64,000 nucleotides of DNA from contig JAOTXZ010000001.1 in the NCBI GenBank assembly GCA_029862085.1, positions 62,001 through 126,000 of the forward strand. The letters run 5' to 3'. Position numbers and translations under genes: made by a program. Source of the DNA: Candidatus Nitrosopumilus sp. Lineage in GTDB: Archaea > Thermoproteota > Nitrososphaeria > Nitrososphaerales > Nitrosopumilaceae. This document shows, in pieces, positions 17,856-27,329 of the stretch (positions are counted from its first letter, which is position 1; every line of letters begins with the position of its first letter). The notes under the pieces are model-generated. The model was not told the DNA's origin. It did no database searches and worked only from the letters and a program-made list of their open reading frames with translations.

Positions 17856-19049
17856 ATGTCCATGGAATACAGATTGAGATTGGCTAAAAGAATGCTTTTT
17901 AATAAAAAAGGAAGTCTTATTGGAGCCGTTTTAGCTGTTACAATTGGAATTTTAGTAATTCATGTTAATTTTGTAATTTTTCAGGGTTTGTTTGATGCCA
18001 TTGTACGTGACATTAGCAATTATCGTAATGGAGATATTCTTGTGACAGATGAGGCAGACTACATCGACAAGTCTGATTTAGCTTTGGCAAATTGGTTTGA
18101 GCGAATTCCATTTGTTCAGGGGGCAACACCGAGGTTATCGTCCTCCGCCGAAATTAATATGACAAAAAATGGAAAATTGATTGAAGAAACCAGAGTTCCT
18201 GTTGTTGGAGTTGATCCATACCGTGATGTAAAAGCATCTACCGCACATGAAACTGTTGCTGAAGGAACCTATATTCTTAATCGTAATTCTGTAGTTTTAG
18301 GGAATAACGTTGCAAGTGATCTTGGTAATGCACAAGTTGGTGAAAGTCTTAAGATGCTTATAGTTGACAGATACGGTGAGGATCAAGTTAGAAGATTTAC
18401 AGTAGCAGGAATTGTAAAATCTCCTGGTGGTCAAGGTTTGGATTATAGCGTGGTAATGCACATTGATACTTTACGTGATATGATGGCAAGAGAAGGGGAA
18501 TCTGGTTCCTTTATGGTAAAGCTAAATGATCCCACCAAAGCATTTGAAGTTAAGGAATTCTTTTTAGCTGCATATCCAAATGATGATTTTATTGCTGAAA
18601 CAATAGAAGAATCAGCCGAAGAACAATTAGCAGGTTTTAGATCTGGAATTGCAATGATAAATTTAATTGGATACTTTGGTATGATGTCCTCGGCCTTTGC
18701 AATAGTTACAATTCAGATGATGCTTGTAAATGGAAAAACAAGAGAAATTGGAGTTATGAGATCAATTGGTGCAAAACGGAAGGATATTCTAATCATCTTT
18801 ATTTTCCAAGGAATGATAATTGGCGCAATTGGTGCTGGGGTAGGTACAGCTGCTGGTTTGGGATACACAATTTATGCCAAGGAAACCAAGATGTCCTTCA
18901 TGAACAGTATTCCCTTAGAGGTGAATTACAACTGGGAGAAAATAATTCAAACTGCTTTGTTATCATTCACCTTAGCAATTATTGCATCTCTTTATCCATC
19001 CTACAGAGCTACAAAGCTATTACCAGTGGAGGCGATGAGAACTGTCTAA
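17856..19049 (+). CDS. ABC transporter permease, FtsX/MacB family
   Basis: Four-helix MacB/FtsX-type permease. One N-terminal membrane segment (LIGAVLAVTIGILVIHV), a large outside domain of about 210 residues, then three C-terminal segments, with the MRSIGAKRKDILIIF coupling loop before the third. About 397 residues from ATG 17856. The frame runs back to TTG 17763, but that extension has no function and lies over the promoter; ATG 17862 is another choice. The ATPase and secreted partner follow, forming a tripartite set. Such exporters move lipoproteins, peptides or lipids; the substrate is unknown. Confidence 0.85.
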   Translation: MSMEYRLRLAKRMLFNKKGSLIGAVLAVTIGILVIHVNFVIFQGLFDAIVRDISNYRNGDILVTDEADYIDKSDLALANWFERIPFVQGATPRLSSSAEINMTKNGKLIEETRVPVVGVDPYRDVKASTAHETVAEGTYILNRNSVVLGNNVASDLGNAQVGESLKMLIVDRYGEDQVRRFTVAGIVKSPGGQGLDYSVVMHIDTLRDMMAREGESGSFMVKLNDPTKAFEVKEFFLAAYPNDDFIAETIEESAEEQLAGFRSGIAMINLIGYFGMMSSAFAIVTIQMMLVNGKTREIGVMRSIGAKRKDILIIFIFQGMIIGAIGAGVGTAAGLGYTIYAKETKMSFMNSIPLEVNYNWEKIIQTALLSFTLAIIASLYPSYRATKLLPVEAMRTV

Positions 19050-19068
19050 GGTCCTTGAAGTCAGTAAT

Positions 19069-19746
19069 TTGACTAAAATTTATGGAATAGGTGAAAACCA
19101 AGTAAAGGCCTTAGATGATGCTACATTTTCTATTGGACAAGGAGAATTTGTATTAATTGTTGGAAGTTCTGGATCAGGAAAATCAACACTTCTAAACATG
19201 ATAGGATTATTGGACAGACCAACAAAAGGAAAAGTCTTCATTGATGGAATCGATACCACCAAACTTGATGATAATAAAATTTCATCATTTAGAAATAAGA
19301 AATTGGGATTTATTTTCCAATTTTCAAATTTACTTACAGATCTTACCGTTTTAGAGAATGTTTTACTACCAAGACAAATTGGTGGGACAAACGGTTCTTC
19401 TGAAAAAGATGCTCGAGAACTTCTAAAAAGTGTTGGATTAGAATCTCAACTGAATAAAAGAGCAAACAAAATTTCTGGTGGACAAGCTCAACGTGTAGCA
19501 ATAGCAAGAGGACTAATTAATCATCCATCAGTTGTTTTAGCCGACGAACCAACCGGAAACTTGGATTCAGTAACCTCTGGAATAATTATTCAATTGATGA
19601 AATCGATGGCAAAAAAACTTAATCAAACATTCATCATTGTAACACATGAGCCAGAACATTTTGGTGATGTAGACAAAATAATTACAATCAAAGATGGTAG
19701 GGCCCTTGAAGGAAATCATTTACGTGAAGAGGAGATAATTGCATGA
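19069..19746 (+). CDS. ABC transporter ATP-binding protein (LolD/MacB type)
   Basis: ATPase partner of the FtsX-like permease. Walker A GSSGSGKST, Q-loop IFQFSN, signature SGGQAQRVAIARGL, Walker B VVLADEPTGNLDS and H-loop VTHEPEH are all intact. From TTG 19069 the protein has 225 residues, but this start removes most of the first beta strand. The in-frame codons just upstream encode KVLEVSN, the usual ABC beginning, and have no ATG, GTG or TTG before an in-frame TGA at 19036. A CTG at 19042 or another rare start may be used. It overlaps the next gene by 4 bp. Confidence 0.88.
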   Translation: MTKIYGIGENQVKALDDATFSIGQGEFVLIVGSSGSGKSTLLNMIGLLDRPTKGKVFIDGIDTTKLDDNKISSFRNKKLGFIFQFSNLLTDLTVLENVLLPRQIGGTNGSSEKDARELLKSVGLESQLNKRANKISGGQAQRVAIARGLINHPSVVLADEPTGNLDSVTSGIIIQLMKSMAKKLNQTFIIVTHEPEHFGDVDKIITIKDGRALEGNHLREEEIIA

Positions 19747-21050
19747 TTAATTCAAAATTACTGTTTTCTTTTGCAGTTTTACTATTAGCTCCATTCCTAA
19801 TCGATAATTCATTTGCTCAAATCAGCTCAGGTGGATTTGGAAAATCTCCATTTGAACGAGACTTTGCAGATGTGAAATTTTTGGATGCATATTTTGGAAC
19901 TTTAAATCAAAAAATAGAGGTGGAACCTGGTGATGCAAATGTTCCATTTACCGTGGTACTAGCCAATGTAGGTACTCAAGATATCACAGGAATTAGAGGT
20001 CAACTATCTTTACCGTATGGTTTTTCGGGTTCTGACGGTCCAAACTCGATAATACTAGCCGATAGTGATTCAAATTCTCTTGCAGGAGATAATTTTCACC
20101 TGACATTTTTTGTAAATATTGATCCAAATGCACAAATTCAACAATATCCTGGCACTGTCAAGGTTGATTATTCCAGATTAAGGGAATCTGGTGTAAGAAC
20201 ATCATTCTCTGATTTTTCCTTCAAAGTCACAGGGGACAGTATAATTAATGTTAAAGCCAAAGACCCATTCCTAACTTCTCTTAAAACCAATAACGTAATT
20301 ATTGAAATTTCTAATGACGGAACAGCCCCAATTTCTGGTGTAGATATTGTTTCAACAAATACTCAAACAGAAATGGCGTCAACCACCTCTTCTACAACTA
20401 ATGTAGAAAATGTAGTAATTTTAGAATCTAATTGGGATGTAGGAAATATTGAACCCAAATCTTCTAGACAACTAACTGCAACAGTATACGTCCCGGAAAA
20501 TCTAAAGGGTGACACTTTACGAATTCCATTATCCATTTCCTACTATAATGCACATGGTGATTCACACATAGTAGACAAAATTGTTGATTTCTACATAAAG
20601 GGACTCATTGATCTTTCAGTTTATGGAATTGGAGTAATTGAATTAGCAGACACTCAAATGATAGTAGGAGAAATTATCAATGAAGGAAATGAAGATGCAT
20701 TATTTAGTTTTGTAACACTAGAGCCTCTTGGCAATTCTAACATTAAACCACAAACACAATTTATTGATGAAATAGAAATAGATGCGCCTGTTCCATTTAA
20801 CATACCTATAGAATTTGACGGAGAACCAGAATATGGAGAACATGAAATTAAAATCATCGTTAGATACAAAGATAATGTAAGAGATGAAATTTTTCTCCCC
20901 TATGAAACTACAATCATGGTAGAAGAGCCATCAAATAACGATGAATCTGAGGATAACACCCTTTTGATAGTCATCCCAATTGTCATTGCAATAGCAGTTA
21001 CAATTTTCATATTGCGTAGGCGTAAAAAAGAAGAAATTCAGAATAGTTAA
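19743..21050 (+). CDS. secreted COG1361-like protein, probable exporter partner
   Basis: 435 residues. The signal peptide is at 1-25 (cleavage probably after NSFA), followed by repeated beta-sandwich domains of the CARDB/COG1361 type (VPFTVVLANVGTQDITGI, VIIEISNDGTAPISGVDI). One C-terminal membrane helix lies near 407-425, followed by a RRRKKEE stop-transfer tail. ATGA overlap with the ATPase gene makes it the third member of the operon. Its position suggests an outside adaptor for the MacB-type exporter, comparable in placement to MacA but unrelated in sequence. Confidence 0.8.
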   Translation: MINSKLLFSFAVLLLAPFLIDNSFAQISSGGFGKSPFERDFADVKFLDAYFGTLNQKIEVEPGDANVPFTVVLANVGTQDITGIRGQLSLPYGFSGSDGPNSIILADSDSNSLAGDNFHLTFFVNIDPNAQIQQYPGTVKVDYSRLRESGVRTSFSDFSFKVTGDSIINVKAKDPFLTSLKTNNVIIEISNDGTAPISGVDIVSTNTQTEMASTTSSTTNVENVVILESNWDVGNIEPKSSRQLTATVYVPENLKGDTLRIPLSISYYNAHGDSHIVDKIVDFYIKGLIDLSVYGIGVIELADTQMIVGEIINEGNEDALFSFVTLEPLGNSNIKPQTQFIDEIEIDAPVPFNIPIEFDGEPEYGEHEIKIIVRYKDNVRDEIFLPYETTIMVEEPSNNDESEDNTLLIVIPIVIAIAVTIFILRRRKKEEIQNS

Positions 21051-21131
21051 ATGAAATTTTAGATTTAAAATAATTCTATTTTATGATTTCATGATTTTTA
21101 AATTCATATACATAGCGAGAGATCAAAGTTT

Positions 21132-21329
21132 ATGGAATTACATCAAAAACTAACAATTTTAGGCGTGATTTTATTGATTGCCACCTTTATGATCCATTTT
21201 TATCATGAACAAGATCATTCAGGGATTGGATTCAACTATGCTTATGTAACAGGAATAGCCATGCTAATTGCGTTCTCTGCAAGTTTTTTATTATTTAACA
21301 AAGAAAAACTCAAAGATTCTAAAAAATAA
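21132..21329 (+). CDS. small two-pass membrane protein
   Basis: 65 residues, ATG start. Two hydrophobic helices at about 8-24 and 36-54 are joined by a His-containing loop (HFYHEQDHSG). The C-terminus is Lys-rich. No family recognised. It stands alone 82 bp after the COG1361 protein gene. The AT-rich 100 bp after it holds no further ORF. Confidence 0.6.
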   Translation: MELHQKLTILGVILLIATFMIHFYHEQDHSGIGFNYAYVTGIAMLIAFSASFLLFNKEKLKDSKK

Positions 21330-21432
21330 ATTAATTATTCAAAATTAAAAATAATTCATTAATTAATAATTATATCAGAAGACTTTTCCTGTCCAAAATT
21401 AAATCTTGAATTTTAATTATTTTTTATTTTAA

Positions 21433-21738
21433 TCAAGGAGTTGTATTGAATTTTTTTTTGTAAATATATACAATTCTAGTATTTTCCTCCAACTCTTTCG
21501 GATTCCCATCCGTTTTTTTATCAAGAAAATATTTTTCAACTTTTTTGGCCACCTCATCTGTATCGGCTCCAAAGGAAATCCAAATACCAGTTTCCTCAAC
21601 GTTATGTACCTGAAATAATCCTTCGTTAAGATCTTTTGTTATTCCAATATACCAATCAGAATAATCCCCATCAAATTTACTCATGAAGGTTTCCATTCTT
21701 TTAATTACTGTATGGTAATCCATAACGTGATAATCCAT
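21433..21738 (-). CDS. hypothetical protein
   Basis: 101 residues, mixed alpha/beta, soluble, no signal or membrane segment. YSDWYIGITKDLNEGLF and WISFGADTDEVAKKVEKYFLDKK suggest a compact single domain with a GIY-YIG-like first strand (WYIGIT). The later catalytic Arg/Glu pattern of GIY-YIG nucleases is not clear, so no nuclease call is made. Two starts, M1 and M6, are close together in a repeated MDYHVMDYH. The gene is monocistronic. Confidence 0.6.
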   Translation of the reverse strand: MDYHVMDYHTVIKRMETFMSKFDGDYSDWYIGITKDLNEGLFQVHNVEETGIWISFGADTDEVAKKVEKYFLDKKTDGNPKELEENTRIVYIYKKKFNTTP

Positions 21739-21817
21739 AATTCAATTATTTCTACAAAAATTAATGTTTAAAAGTTATGGGCATTTTGTTGCTTTAGTAT
21801 TAAATTTATGAAATTAT

Positions 21818-22075
21818 TTAATTTTTTGATATGGGTTCCCTCACCAGAGAAAAAACAATCAACACAATCCCGCAAATTAAAATCATTATTCCTATCAAAA
21901 TTTCTAATTTTAATCGTTGATGGATATCCTTTTTGTCATTTTCAAGTAAAAAATAAGATTCATCCTCAATATTTTCAAAATACTGAATTTGAGGATAATC
22001 AAAAATTACAATAAATGTTCCGACAATCAAAATGATTAATCCGATAAAAAATAAGCCTACATTTTTTATCTCCAA
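21818..22075 (-). CDS. small two-pass membrane protein
   Basis: 85 residues. Hydrophobic helices lie at about 7-25 and 55-76, joined by an acidic and aromatic loop (QIQYFENIEDESYFLLEND). No family recognised. It is divergent from the 22149 gene. Confidence 0.55.
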   Translation of the reverse strand: MEIKNVGLFFIGLIILIVGTFIVIFDYPQIQYFENIEDESYFLLENDKKDIHQRLKLEILIGIMILICGIVLIVFSLVREPISKN

Positions 22076-22118
22076 CTCGTTCTACCTAAATTTCAATTGT
22101 GGCTATTCCTATAACTAA

Positions 22119-22127
22119 GATTATAAG
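22119..22127 (+). promoter_or_regulatory. TATA box of the 22149 gene
   Basis: GATTATAAG is centred 26 bp upstream of ATG 22149, predicting a leaderless transcript that probably also carries the UbiB kinase gene. Confidence 0.5.
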
Positions 22128-22148
22128 CAATTACTCGATCTTGCGATC

Positions 22149-22535
22149 ATGTTTAGGAATGAGATTGAGGTTCCAAAGGAATTACGGGAATTTATGATTA
22201 ATGGAGCAGAAGAGACTTTCCTTGGACAAAAAAACGGTGCAAAAAAACAATACCGATATGGTAACTTACACATTAGAGAATATGATGATAATTTTCTAGT
22301 TCATACCGATAAGATTGATCCTCGAAAAGATCCCGTGGGACATTTACTTTATGATGCACCCGAAGTTTTAGTTGGTTTAGGTTGTGCATTTTTGGGAGGA
22401 TTACAAACTGGAAAATTACAATTTAATAAAAACAAATCAAAAAAATCTACTCTATCCTCCGGTATTCTTTCTTCTATAATCTTGGGATATTTAGGATACG
22501 CTACTACAAAGAAAATCAAAAAATATTTGGAGTAA
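22149..22535 (+). CDS. conserved hypothetical, membrane-associated
   Basis: 128 residues. A soluble N-terminal part with KKQYRYGNLHIREYDDNFLVHTDKID is followed by two short hydrophobic stretches (EVLVGLGCAFLGGLQTG and SGILSSIILGYLGYATT). The gene ends 5 bp before the UbiB kinase gene and is almost certainly co-transcribed with it. The function is unknown; linkage to UbiB suggests work on membrane lipids or quinones, which is a guess from context. Confidence 0.65.
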   Translation: MFRNEIEVPKELREFMINGAEETFLGQKNGAKKQYRYGNLHIREYDDNFLVHTDKIDPRKDPVGHLLYDAPEVLVGLGCAFLGGLQTGKLQFNKNKSKKSTLSSGILSSIILGYLGYATTKKIKKYLE

Positions 22536-22540
22536 TTCGT

Positions 22541-24094
22541 ATGTCAAATGTTCGAACCATAAAAGTTCTAATCAAATTATTTCCCTCCATTCTAGCATTA
22601 CGGAAAGATAGAAGAACATGGGTTAAACAAGAAGGAAAAGATATTGATACTGAAAAATATCGAAAAAATGCTCGAAAAGTGTTAAACACTTTCATTGCTT
22701 TAGGTCCTGTTTATATTAAACTTGGACAATGGCTTTCATCAAGAGCTGATATTTTACCCCAGCCTTATTTGGAAGAACTAGCCAAACTTCAAGATAAAGT
22801 TCCTTCAGCTCCTTTTGAACAAGTAAAACCAATAATTGAAACTGATATTGGACCAATTAATGAAAATTTTGATAAAATTAATCCGGTTCCCGTATCTGGA
22901 GCATCATTAGGTCAGGTTTATCGAGGATCTATCTCTGGCCAACAAATTGTTGTTAAAGTAAAAAGACCTGGAATTGAAAAAGTAGTAGCAGAAGATCTTG
23001 AAGTTTTAAAAAAAATTCTTCCCCTTGCATTACGATTCGTGGACCCAAACTTGCGTTTTTCTGCAAAAGCAATGCTTGCCCAATTTATTGAAACTATTCA
23101 TGAGGAAATGGATTATACAAAAGAATCTTCCAATCTTAAAAGGATCAAACATGACTTAGAAAAAAGCAAAAAAGTAGTTATCCCTTCAGTATATGATGAT
23201 TATTCCTCTAAAAATGTACTAACAATGGAATATCTTCCCGGAATAAAAATAACAAATGTTGAGGCTCTAGACGAGAAAGGAATAGACAGACAACAATTAG
23301 TGATTGATGTTCATAAGGTATTTTTTACGATGTTACTACGTCATTCCTTGTTTCATGCTGATCCGCATCCTGGGAATATTTCAGTTACTGATGATGGAAA
23401 ACTAATTCTTTATGACTATGGAATGGTGGGAAAACTAGACAATGAAACAAGATTGCGATTAATTCGGCTTTATCTTGCACTAGTGGAAAAAGATCCACCA
23501 AGAACGGTGAATGCAATGAATGATCTTGGAATGCTAACTCCTGATTTTAATCGGTCAGTAATTGAAAAAGGAATTGAACTTACTGTTCAAGCTATGCACG
23601 GAAAAAAACCGGATGAAATGGAAGTTCAAAGTTTAATGGAACTTGCAAATAAAACCATGAGTAAGTTCCCATTTGTTCTTCCAAAGAACCTTGCGTTGTA
23701 CATGCGAATGGCATCGATAATTGAAGGAATTTACAAACAACACAAGGTGGAATTTAAATTTGTTAAAGTATTAAGAGAAATATTAGAAGAAGAAAGTTTA
23801 ATTAAAGATGCATATATTGAAGAATTAAAATATTCATTTCAAAGATTTGCAAAATCAATAGATGCCACTATCTCCATTGCACCTGAACTAAAAAAATTCA
23901 TTGACGATAATAAATCAATTCAACTATTAAATGCAAAACCCAAAACAAACATCCTTCTTCCAGGCAGTATTCTTTCAGCTGCAATCTTTGTAGGATCTGC
24001 AGTTTTGTTTTCTTCAAATGAGGGAATCGGTATTACCGGAATGGTAGGCTCATTAATAATAATGGGAATTTTTACAATATTTAGGAAAAAATAA
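22541..24094 (+). CDS. ABC1/UbiB (AarF) family atypical kinase
   Basis: 517 residues, a UbiB-type protein-kinase-like fold linked to isoprenoid-quinone synthesis. The family KxGQ motif appears as YIKLGQWLSSRADILP near residue 60. The Ala-rich loop is GASLGQVYRG, a conserved Lys follows (VVKVKRPG), and the catalytic and metal motifs are HADPHPGN and YDYGMVG. Two C-terminal membrane helices (about 470-490 and 495-512) anchor it. In these archaea menaquinone is the likely quinone, though the direct substrate of UbiB proteins is unsettled. Confidence 0.9.
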   Translation: MSNVRTIKVLIKLFPSILALRKDRRTWVKQEGKDIDTEKYRKNARKVLNTFIALGPVYIKLGQWLSSRADILPQPYLEELAKLQDKVPSAPFEQVKPIIETDIGPINENFDKINPVPVSGASLGQVYRGSISGQQIVVKVKRPGIEKVVAEDLEVLKKILPLALRFVDPNLRFSAKAMLAQFIETIHEEMDYTKESSNLKRIKHDLEKSKKVVIPSVYDDYSSKNVLTMEYLPGIKITNVEALDEKGIDRQQLVIDVHKVFFTMLLRHSLFHADPHPGNISVTDDGKLILYDYGMVGKLDNETRLRLIRLYLALVEKDPPRTVNAMNDLGMLTPDFNRSVIEKGIELTVQAMHGKKPDEMEVQSLMELANKTMSKFPFVLPKNLALYMRMASIIEGIYKQHKVEFKFVKVLREILEEESLIKDAYIEELKYSFQRFAKSIDATISIAPELKKFIDDNKSIQLLNAKPKTNILLPGSILSAAIFVGSAVLFSSNEGIGITGMVGSLIIMGIFTIFRKK

Positions 24095-24487
24095 TCATTC
24101 TATTTTGATATCTTTACCATGTTTTTGAACGGGAATTGTAATTGTTAAAACTCCTTGTGAATATTTTGCTGAACTTACAGCATTTTCTTCATCTTTAACA
24201 TCAACTGGTATCCTGATTTTTTTATCAATAATGTTGGGTCTTTGATTACATATCATATTTTCTTCTTCTTTGTCGGAGGTTTCCTTGCATGCTTGAATAG
24301 ATAAAATATTCCCATCAAGGGAGAGTTTTATGTTTTTTTTCTCAAATCCAGGAATGTCAATCAATAAGGTTAACTTATTTTCGTCAAGATGCATATCCAC
24401 GGGAGGTAAAACAAATTCGTAAAACTCTCTTGATTTATTTCCAATTTCTTTCATCATTTCTTTTGCCATGGATTTGACCAGTCCCAA
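24095..24487 (-). CDS. small heat shock protein, Hsp20/alpha-crystallin family
   Basis: ATP-independent holdase. A short N-terminal arm is followed by an alpha-crystallin domain from about residue 30 (MHLDENKLTLLIDIPGFEKKNIKLSL) that ends with GVLTITIPVQK. The C-terminal IxI-type anchor appears reduced to KDIKIE. 130 residues from TTG 24487; ATG at 24469 (residue 7) is an alternative. A strong TATA box at 24511-24520 favours the TTG, leaderless. Its stop abuts the stop of the UbiB gene. Confidence 0.88.
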   Translation of the reverse strand: MGLVKSMAKEMMKEIGNKSREFYEFVLPPVDMHLDENKLTLLIDIPGFEKKNIKLSLDGNILSIQACKETSDKEEENMICNQRPNIIDKKIRIPVDVKDEENAVSSAKYSQGVLTITIPVQKHGKDIKIE

Positions 24488-24510
24488 TGTGAAATTTATG
24501 CTTAATTTTT

Positions 24511-24520
24511 GGTTATAAAC
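24511..24520 (-). promoter_or_regulatory. TATA box of the hsp20 gene
   Basis: GTTTATAACC on the minus strand is centred 28 bp before the TTG start, giving transcription from about 24490. It is a good consensus TATA, as expected for a heat-shock gene. Confidence 0.55.
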
Positions 24521-24615
24521 CTTGACGGGGGTTATTTTATTTTATAGGATAATTTGAACTCAAATTCATAATTTTTTTAATTAATTATTTTTACATTAAA
24601 TAAACTTCATTAATT

Positions 24616-25407
24616 TTAATTGGAAGATTTTCCATCTTTGGTATCTGAAATTATAAAAGTTTCAAATTGTTGAAAATTATTGGAATCCAAATATGTAACA
24701 TTTACTTCTACAAGATAGGTGCCACCTGTAACCAGGTTTTGAGATATAAAGAAATCTCCATCCCAAAATCCTTTGGAATTTGTTTGTCCCGTAAGTTTGG
24801 TTAATTCTTCTCCTTCCAAATCTTTCAAGGTTACAACAATCATTGCCTGATTAATTGCTCCAAGGCTTTGATAGAATTGAGGATTGGAATTTATGGCTCG
24901 GTCAAATATCTTAATTTCAATATTATAACTATCATTCCAATAAGTTTTGATGTCTTGTTGAACCAATACAATTATCTCTAGTGGCATTGAATCATCTTCT
25001 ACTTCACTTGAAATATCCTGAGTGGGAACAGTCAATAATCTAACGGGATCTAATTGGTTACTTCCAAGCAAATAGCTATTAATTAAATAATTATCGTTAC
25101 CTAAACCTTTTGCATAAATTAAGATATTTTCAGAATGCACTACAAAAGAATTTCCCATAATCTTTGTTCTAGCATTTTCAATTTCCACTATACTGTCTCC
25201 CACTACAAGCCAGCCTGATTGTAAGGTTGGAATTATCCTATCAAATTTCGAGATAAGACTTTCACCAAATTCTAAAGACAAAACAATATCTCCATCTTTT
25301 GATTCTGCGACTATGTCTTTATTTTCAATATCTGCGACTCCAAAAACAGACGTAGGGACTAAAATCAACAAAAATAATGAAAATAAAGAAAGTCTATTCA
25401 AAGTCAT
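24616..25407 (-). CDS. secreted hypothetical protein with beta-sandwich domains
   Basis: 263 residues. A signal peptide at 1-23 (LFSLFLLILVPTSVFG) is followed by an all-beta mature region without a C-terminal helix, so it is either released or held by another protein. The C-terminal part (NIEIKIFDRA ... GTYLVEVNVTYLD) looks like an Ig-like extracellular domain of the kind common in thaumarchaeal surface proteins. No catalytic motif is visible. Confidence 0.65.
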   Translation of the reverse strand: MTLNRLSLFSLFLLILVPTSVFGVADIENKDIVAESKDGDIVLSLEFGESLISKFDRIIPTLQSGWLVVGDSIVEIENARTKIMGNSFVVHSENILIYAKGLGNDNYLINSYLLGSNQLDPVRLLTVPTQDISSEVEDDSMPLEIIVLVQQDIKTYWNDSYNIEIKIFDRAINSNPQFYQSLGAINQAMIVVTLKDLEGEELTKLTGQTNSKGFWDGDFFISQNLVTGGTYLVEVNVTYLDSNNFQQFETFIISDTKDGKSSN

Positions 25408-25515
25408 TTTGAAATATCATTAATTTGTTTAAAAATTTTTAAAAATTCTTTATTTGCCAACTGTTTGAAAATATTGATAGATTTTTAATCAATTAATCCC
25501 TTTGAATTGGTAATT

Positions 25516-26097
25516 ATGATTGTAGTAATTGAAGGTGGTGATCAGGCAGGAAAAAAAACCCAAACTGAACTTTTATCCAAGGCTTTGAAAAAACGTAAAA
25601 TCAAGACTAAAACTTTTAGTTTTCCTGACTATTCCACGCCTGTAGGAAAGGAAATTAGCCAATATCTTAATGGTAAAAGAAAATTTCCACCTCAAACGAT
25701 TCACTGTCTTTTAGCAGCAAATAGGTGGGAAAAATTAAACCAAATTTTAGAAGCACAAACAAGAAATTCTGTTTTAATAATGAACAGATACTATCAATCG
25801 AATTTAATTTATGGGTTAGCAAATGGAATGAAACAAAATTGGTTAGAAAATTTGGATACAGGGCTTCCAAAAGCTGATCTTGTCATTTTACTAGATGTGT
25901 CGCAAAAAGAATCCTTTCACCGAAAGAAAACAAAACGGGATAAGTTTGAAAAAAATGAGAAATTTTTAAGGAAAATTTCCAAAATTTACCGAGATATTGG
26001 AAAGAAAAAAGGATGGAAAATTATTGATGCCTCTCAATCAAAAGAAGAAGTACACCAGGCTGTTTTGAAAATTTTTTCTAAAAAAATAGGAATATGA
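25516..26097 (+). CDS. tmk: thymidylate kinase
   Basis: Phosphorylates dTMP to dTDP. The P-loop is EGGDQAGKKTQ, a variant of the usual EGxDGAGKsTq with Lys for Ser/Thr-adjacent positions. The DR-like motif is MNRYYQSN and the lid region KKTKRDKFEKN. 193 residues from ATG 25516; the frame also opens at TTG 25507 three codons earlier. It overlaps the HD-domain gene by 4 bp (ATGA), starting a three-gene nucleotide operon. Confidence 0.88.
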   Translation: MIVVIEGGDQAGKKTQTELLSKALKKRKIKTKTFSFPDYSTPVGKEISQYLNGKRKFPPQTIHCLLAANRWEKLNQILEAQTRNSVLIMNRYYQSNLIYGLANGMKQNWLENLDTGLPKADLVILLDVSQKESFHRKKTKRDKFEKNEKFLRKISKIYRDIGKKKGWKIIDASQSKEEVHQAVLKIFSKKIGI

Positions 26098-27329
26098 AAA
26101 AAAATTATCTAGATATTATTGATCCTATTCATGATTTTATTCGTGTTTATGATCATGAACTAGAAATTATCGATAATCCAATTTTTCAAAGATTAAGAAG
26201 AATTAGACAACTTTCCGGGGCACATCTCACCTATCCAGGAGCTCAACATACGAGATTTGAGCATTCCTTAGGAGTAATGCATATTGCAAGTCAAGCGGGA
26301 GAAGCACTAAAAGAAAAGGGACTTCTAAAATCAGACGATATAGAAATTTTAAGAGTTGCAGGACTTTTACATGATATTGGACATGGACCATTCTCCCATC
26401 TTTTTGAAGAAATAATTCAACAAAAAAAAATGTCTCATGAAGATTTTGGCAGAGAGCTTATTCTTAAATCAGAAATAAGCGATACATTATCCAAAAATGG
26501 ATTTGATAAAAAATTAATTACCAAAATTGCTTTTGGTGATTCAAAATTTCAATACTTGAATGAAATAGTCTCAGGTGCTCTAAGTGCTGATATGATGGAT
26601 TATCTGTTACGAGATGGATATTTTACGGGAGCAGAGCATGCAAAAATTGATCACAAAAGAATAACACAATCACTAGATGTTCATAAGAAAAAACTCGCTT
26701 TAGAAAAATCTGCACTTTACTCCTTTGAATCTATGATGCATTCTAGATATCAAATGTTCAAAGCAGTTTATTTTCATAAAACAGTAAGGGCAGCAGAAGT
26801 AATGTTGTTGGAAGCATTAAGATTATCTGACGATGAGTTCGGTTTTACCTCTTTTAAAATAAAAGAATTTGTAAAACTTACAGACGAATATGTTTTATCA
26901 ATTCTCCTTTCTTCAAAATCACCAAAACTGAAAAGAGCTAGAAAATTCGCTGAAGACTATCAAAATAGAAAATTGTTAAAATGCGTTTATGAGAGAATTT
27001 TAACAAGCAAAAAACTATTAGAAAAAACTAAAACAAATGAAATTAGATCCTCCATTTCTAAAAAGTCAAAAATTGATGAAAATGAGATCTTTGTTGATAG
27101 TTCAGTTACGCCCTCAATTCCTCTGGCTCCATCTAAAAATGAGTCCCAAGAAATTATTTTAATTACCAATGAAAATGGAAAAGCACACGCCCAAGAATTA
27201 TCTATATCGAAAATTCCGGTTGTCTCTGCTATTTCTGGGTTTATGAATATTTTAAGAGTATACACACCTCAAAAAAACAGAAAAAAAGTTGAAATTGCCG
27301 CAAAATCAATCTTGGGTGAGCTAAAATAA
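26094..27329 (+). CDS. HD-domain phosphohydrolase, dNTPase-like
   Basis: 411 residues. The HD-superfamily metal ligands are H57 ([10 protein letters not shown]), H93-D94 ([13 protein letters not shown]) and the late Asp in [14 protein letters not shown]. This arrangement resembles SAMHD1/dGTPase-like enzymes and YdhJ-type HD proteins. It sits between thymidylate kinase and UMP kinase with a 4-bp and a 1-bp overlap, so a role in deoxynucleotide turnover is a reasonable inference. The C-terminal third (from about 290) is less conserved. Confidence 0.83.
   Translation: MKKNYLDIIDPIHDFIRVYDHELEIIDNPIFQRLRRIRQLSGAHLTYPGAQHTRFEHSLGVMHIASQAGEALKEKGLLKSDDIEILRVAGLLHDIGHGPFSHLFEEIIQQKKMSHEDFGRELILKSEISDTLSKNGFDKKLITKIAFGDSKFQYLNEIVSGALSADMMDYLLRDGYFTGAEHAKIDHKRITQSLDVHKKKLALEKSALYSFESMMHSRYQMFKAVYFHKTVRAAEVMLLEALRLSDDEFGFTSFKIKEFVKLTDEYVLSILLSSKSPKLKRARKFAEDYQNRKLLKCVYERILTSKKLLEKTKTNEIRSSISKKSKIDENEIFVDSSVTPSIPLAPSKNESQEIILITNENGKAHAQELSISKIPVVSAISGFMNILRVYTPQKNRKKVEIAAKSILGELK

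Noticed and set aside
21433..21738. GIY-YIG nuclease
   Set aside because: Only a WYIGIT strand fits; the later catalytic residues are not identifiable.
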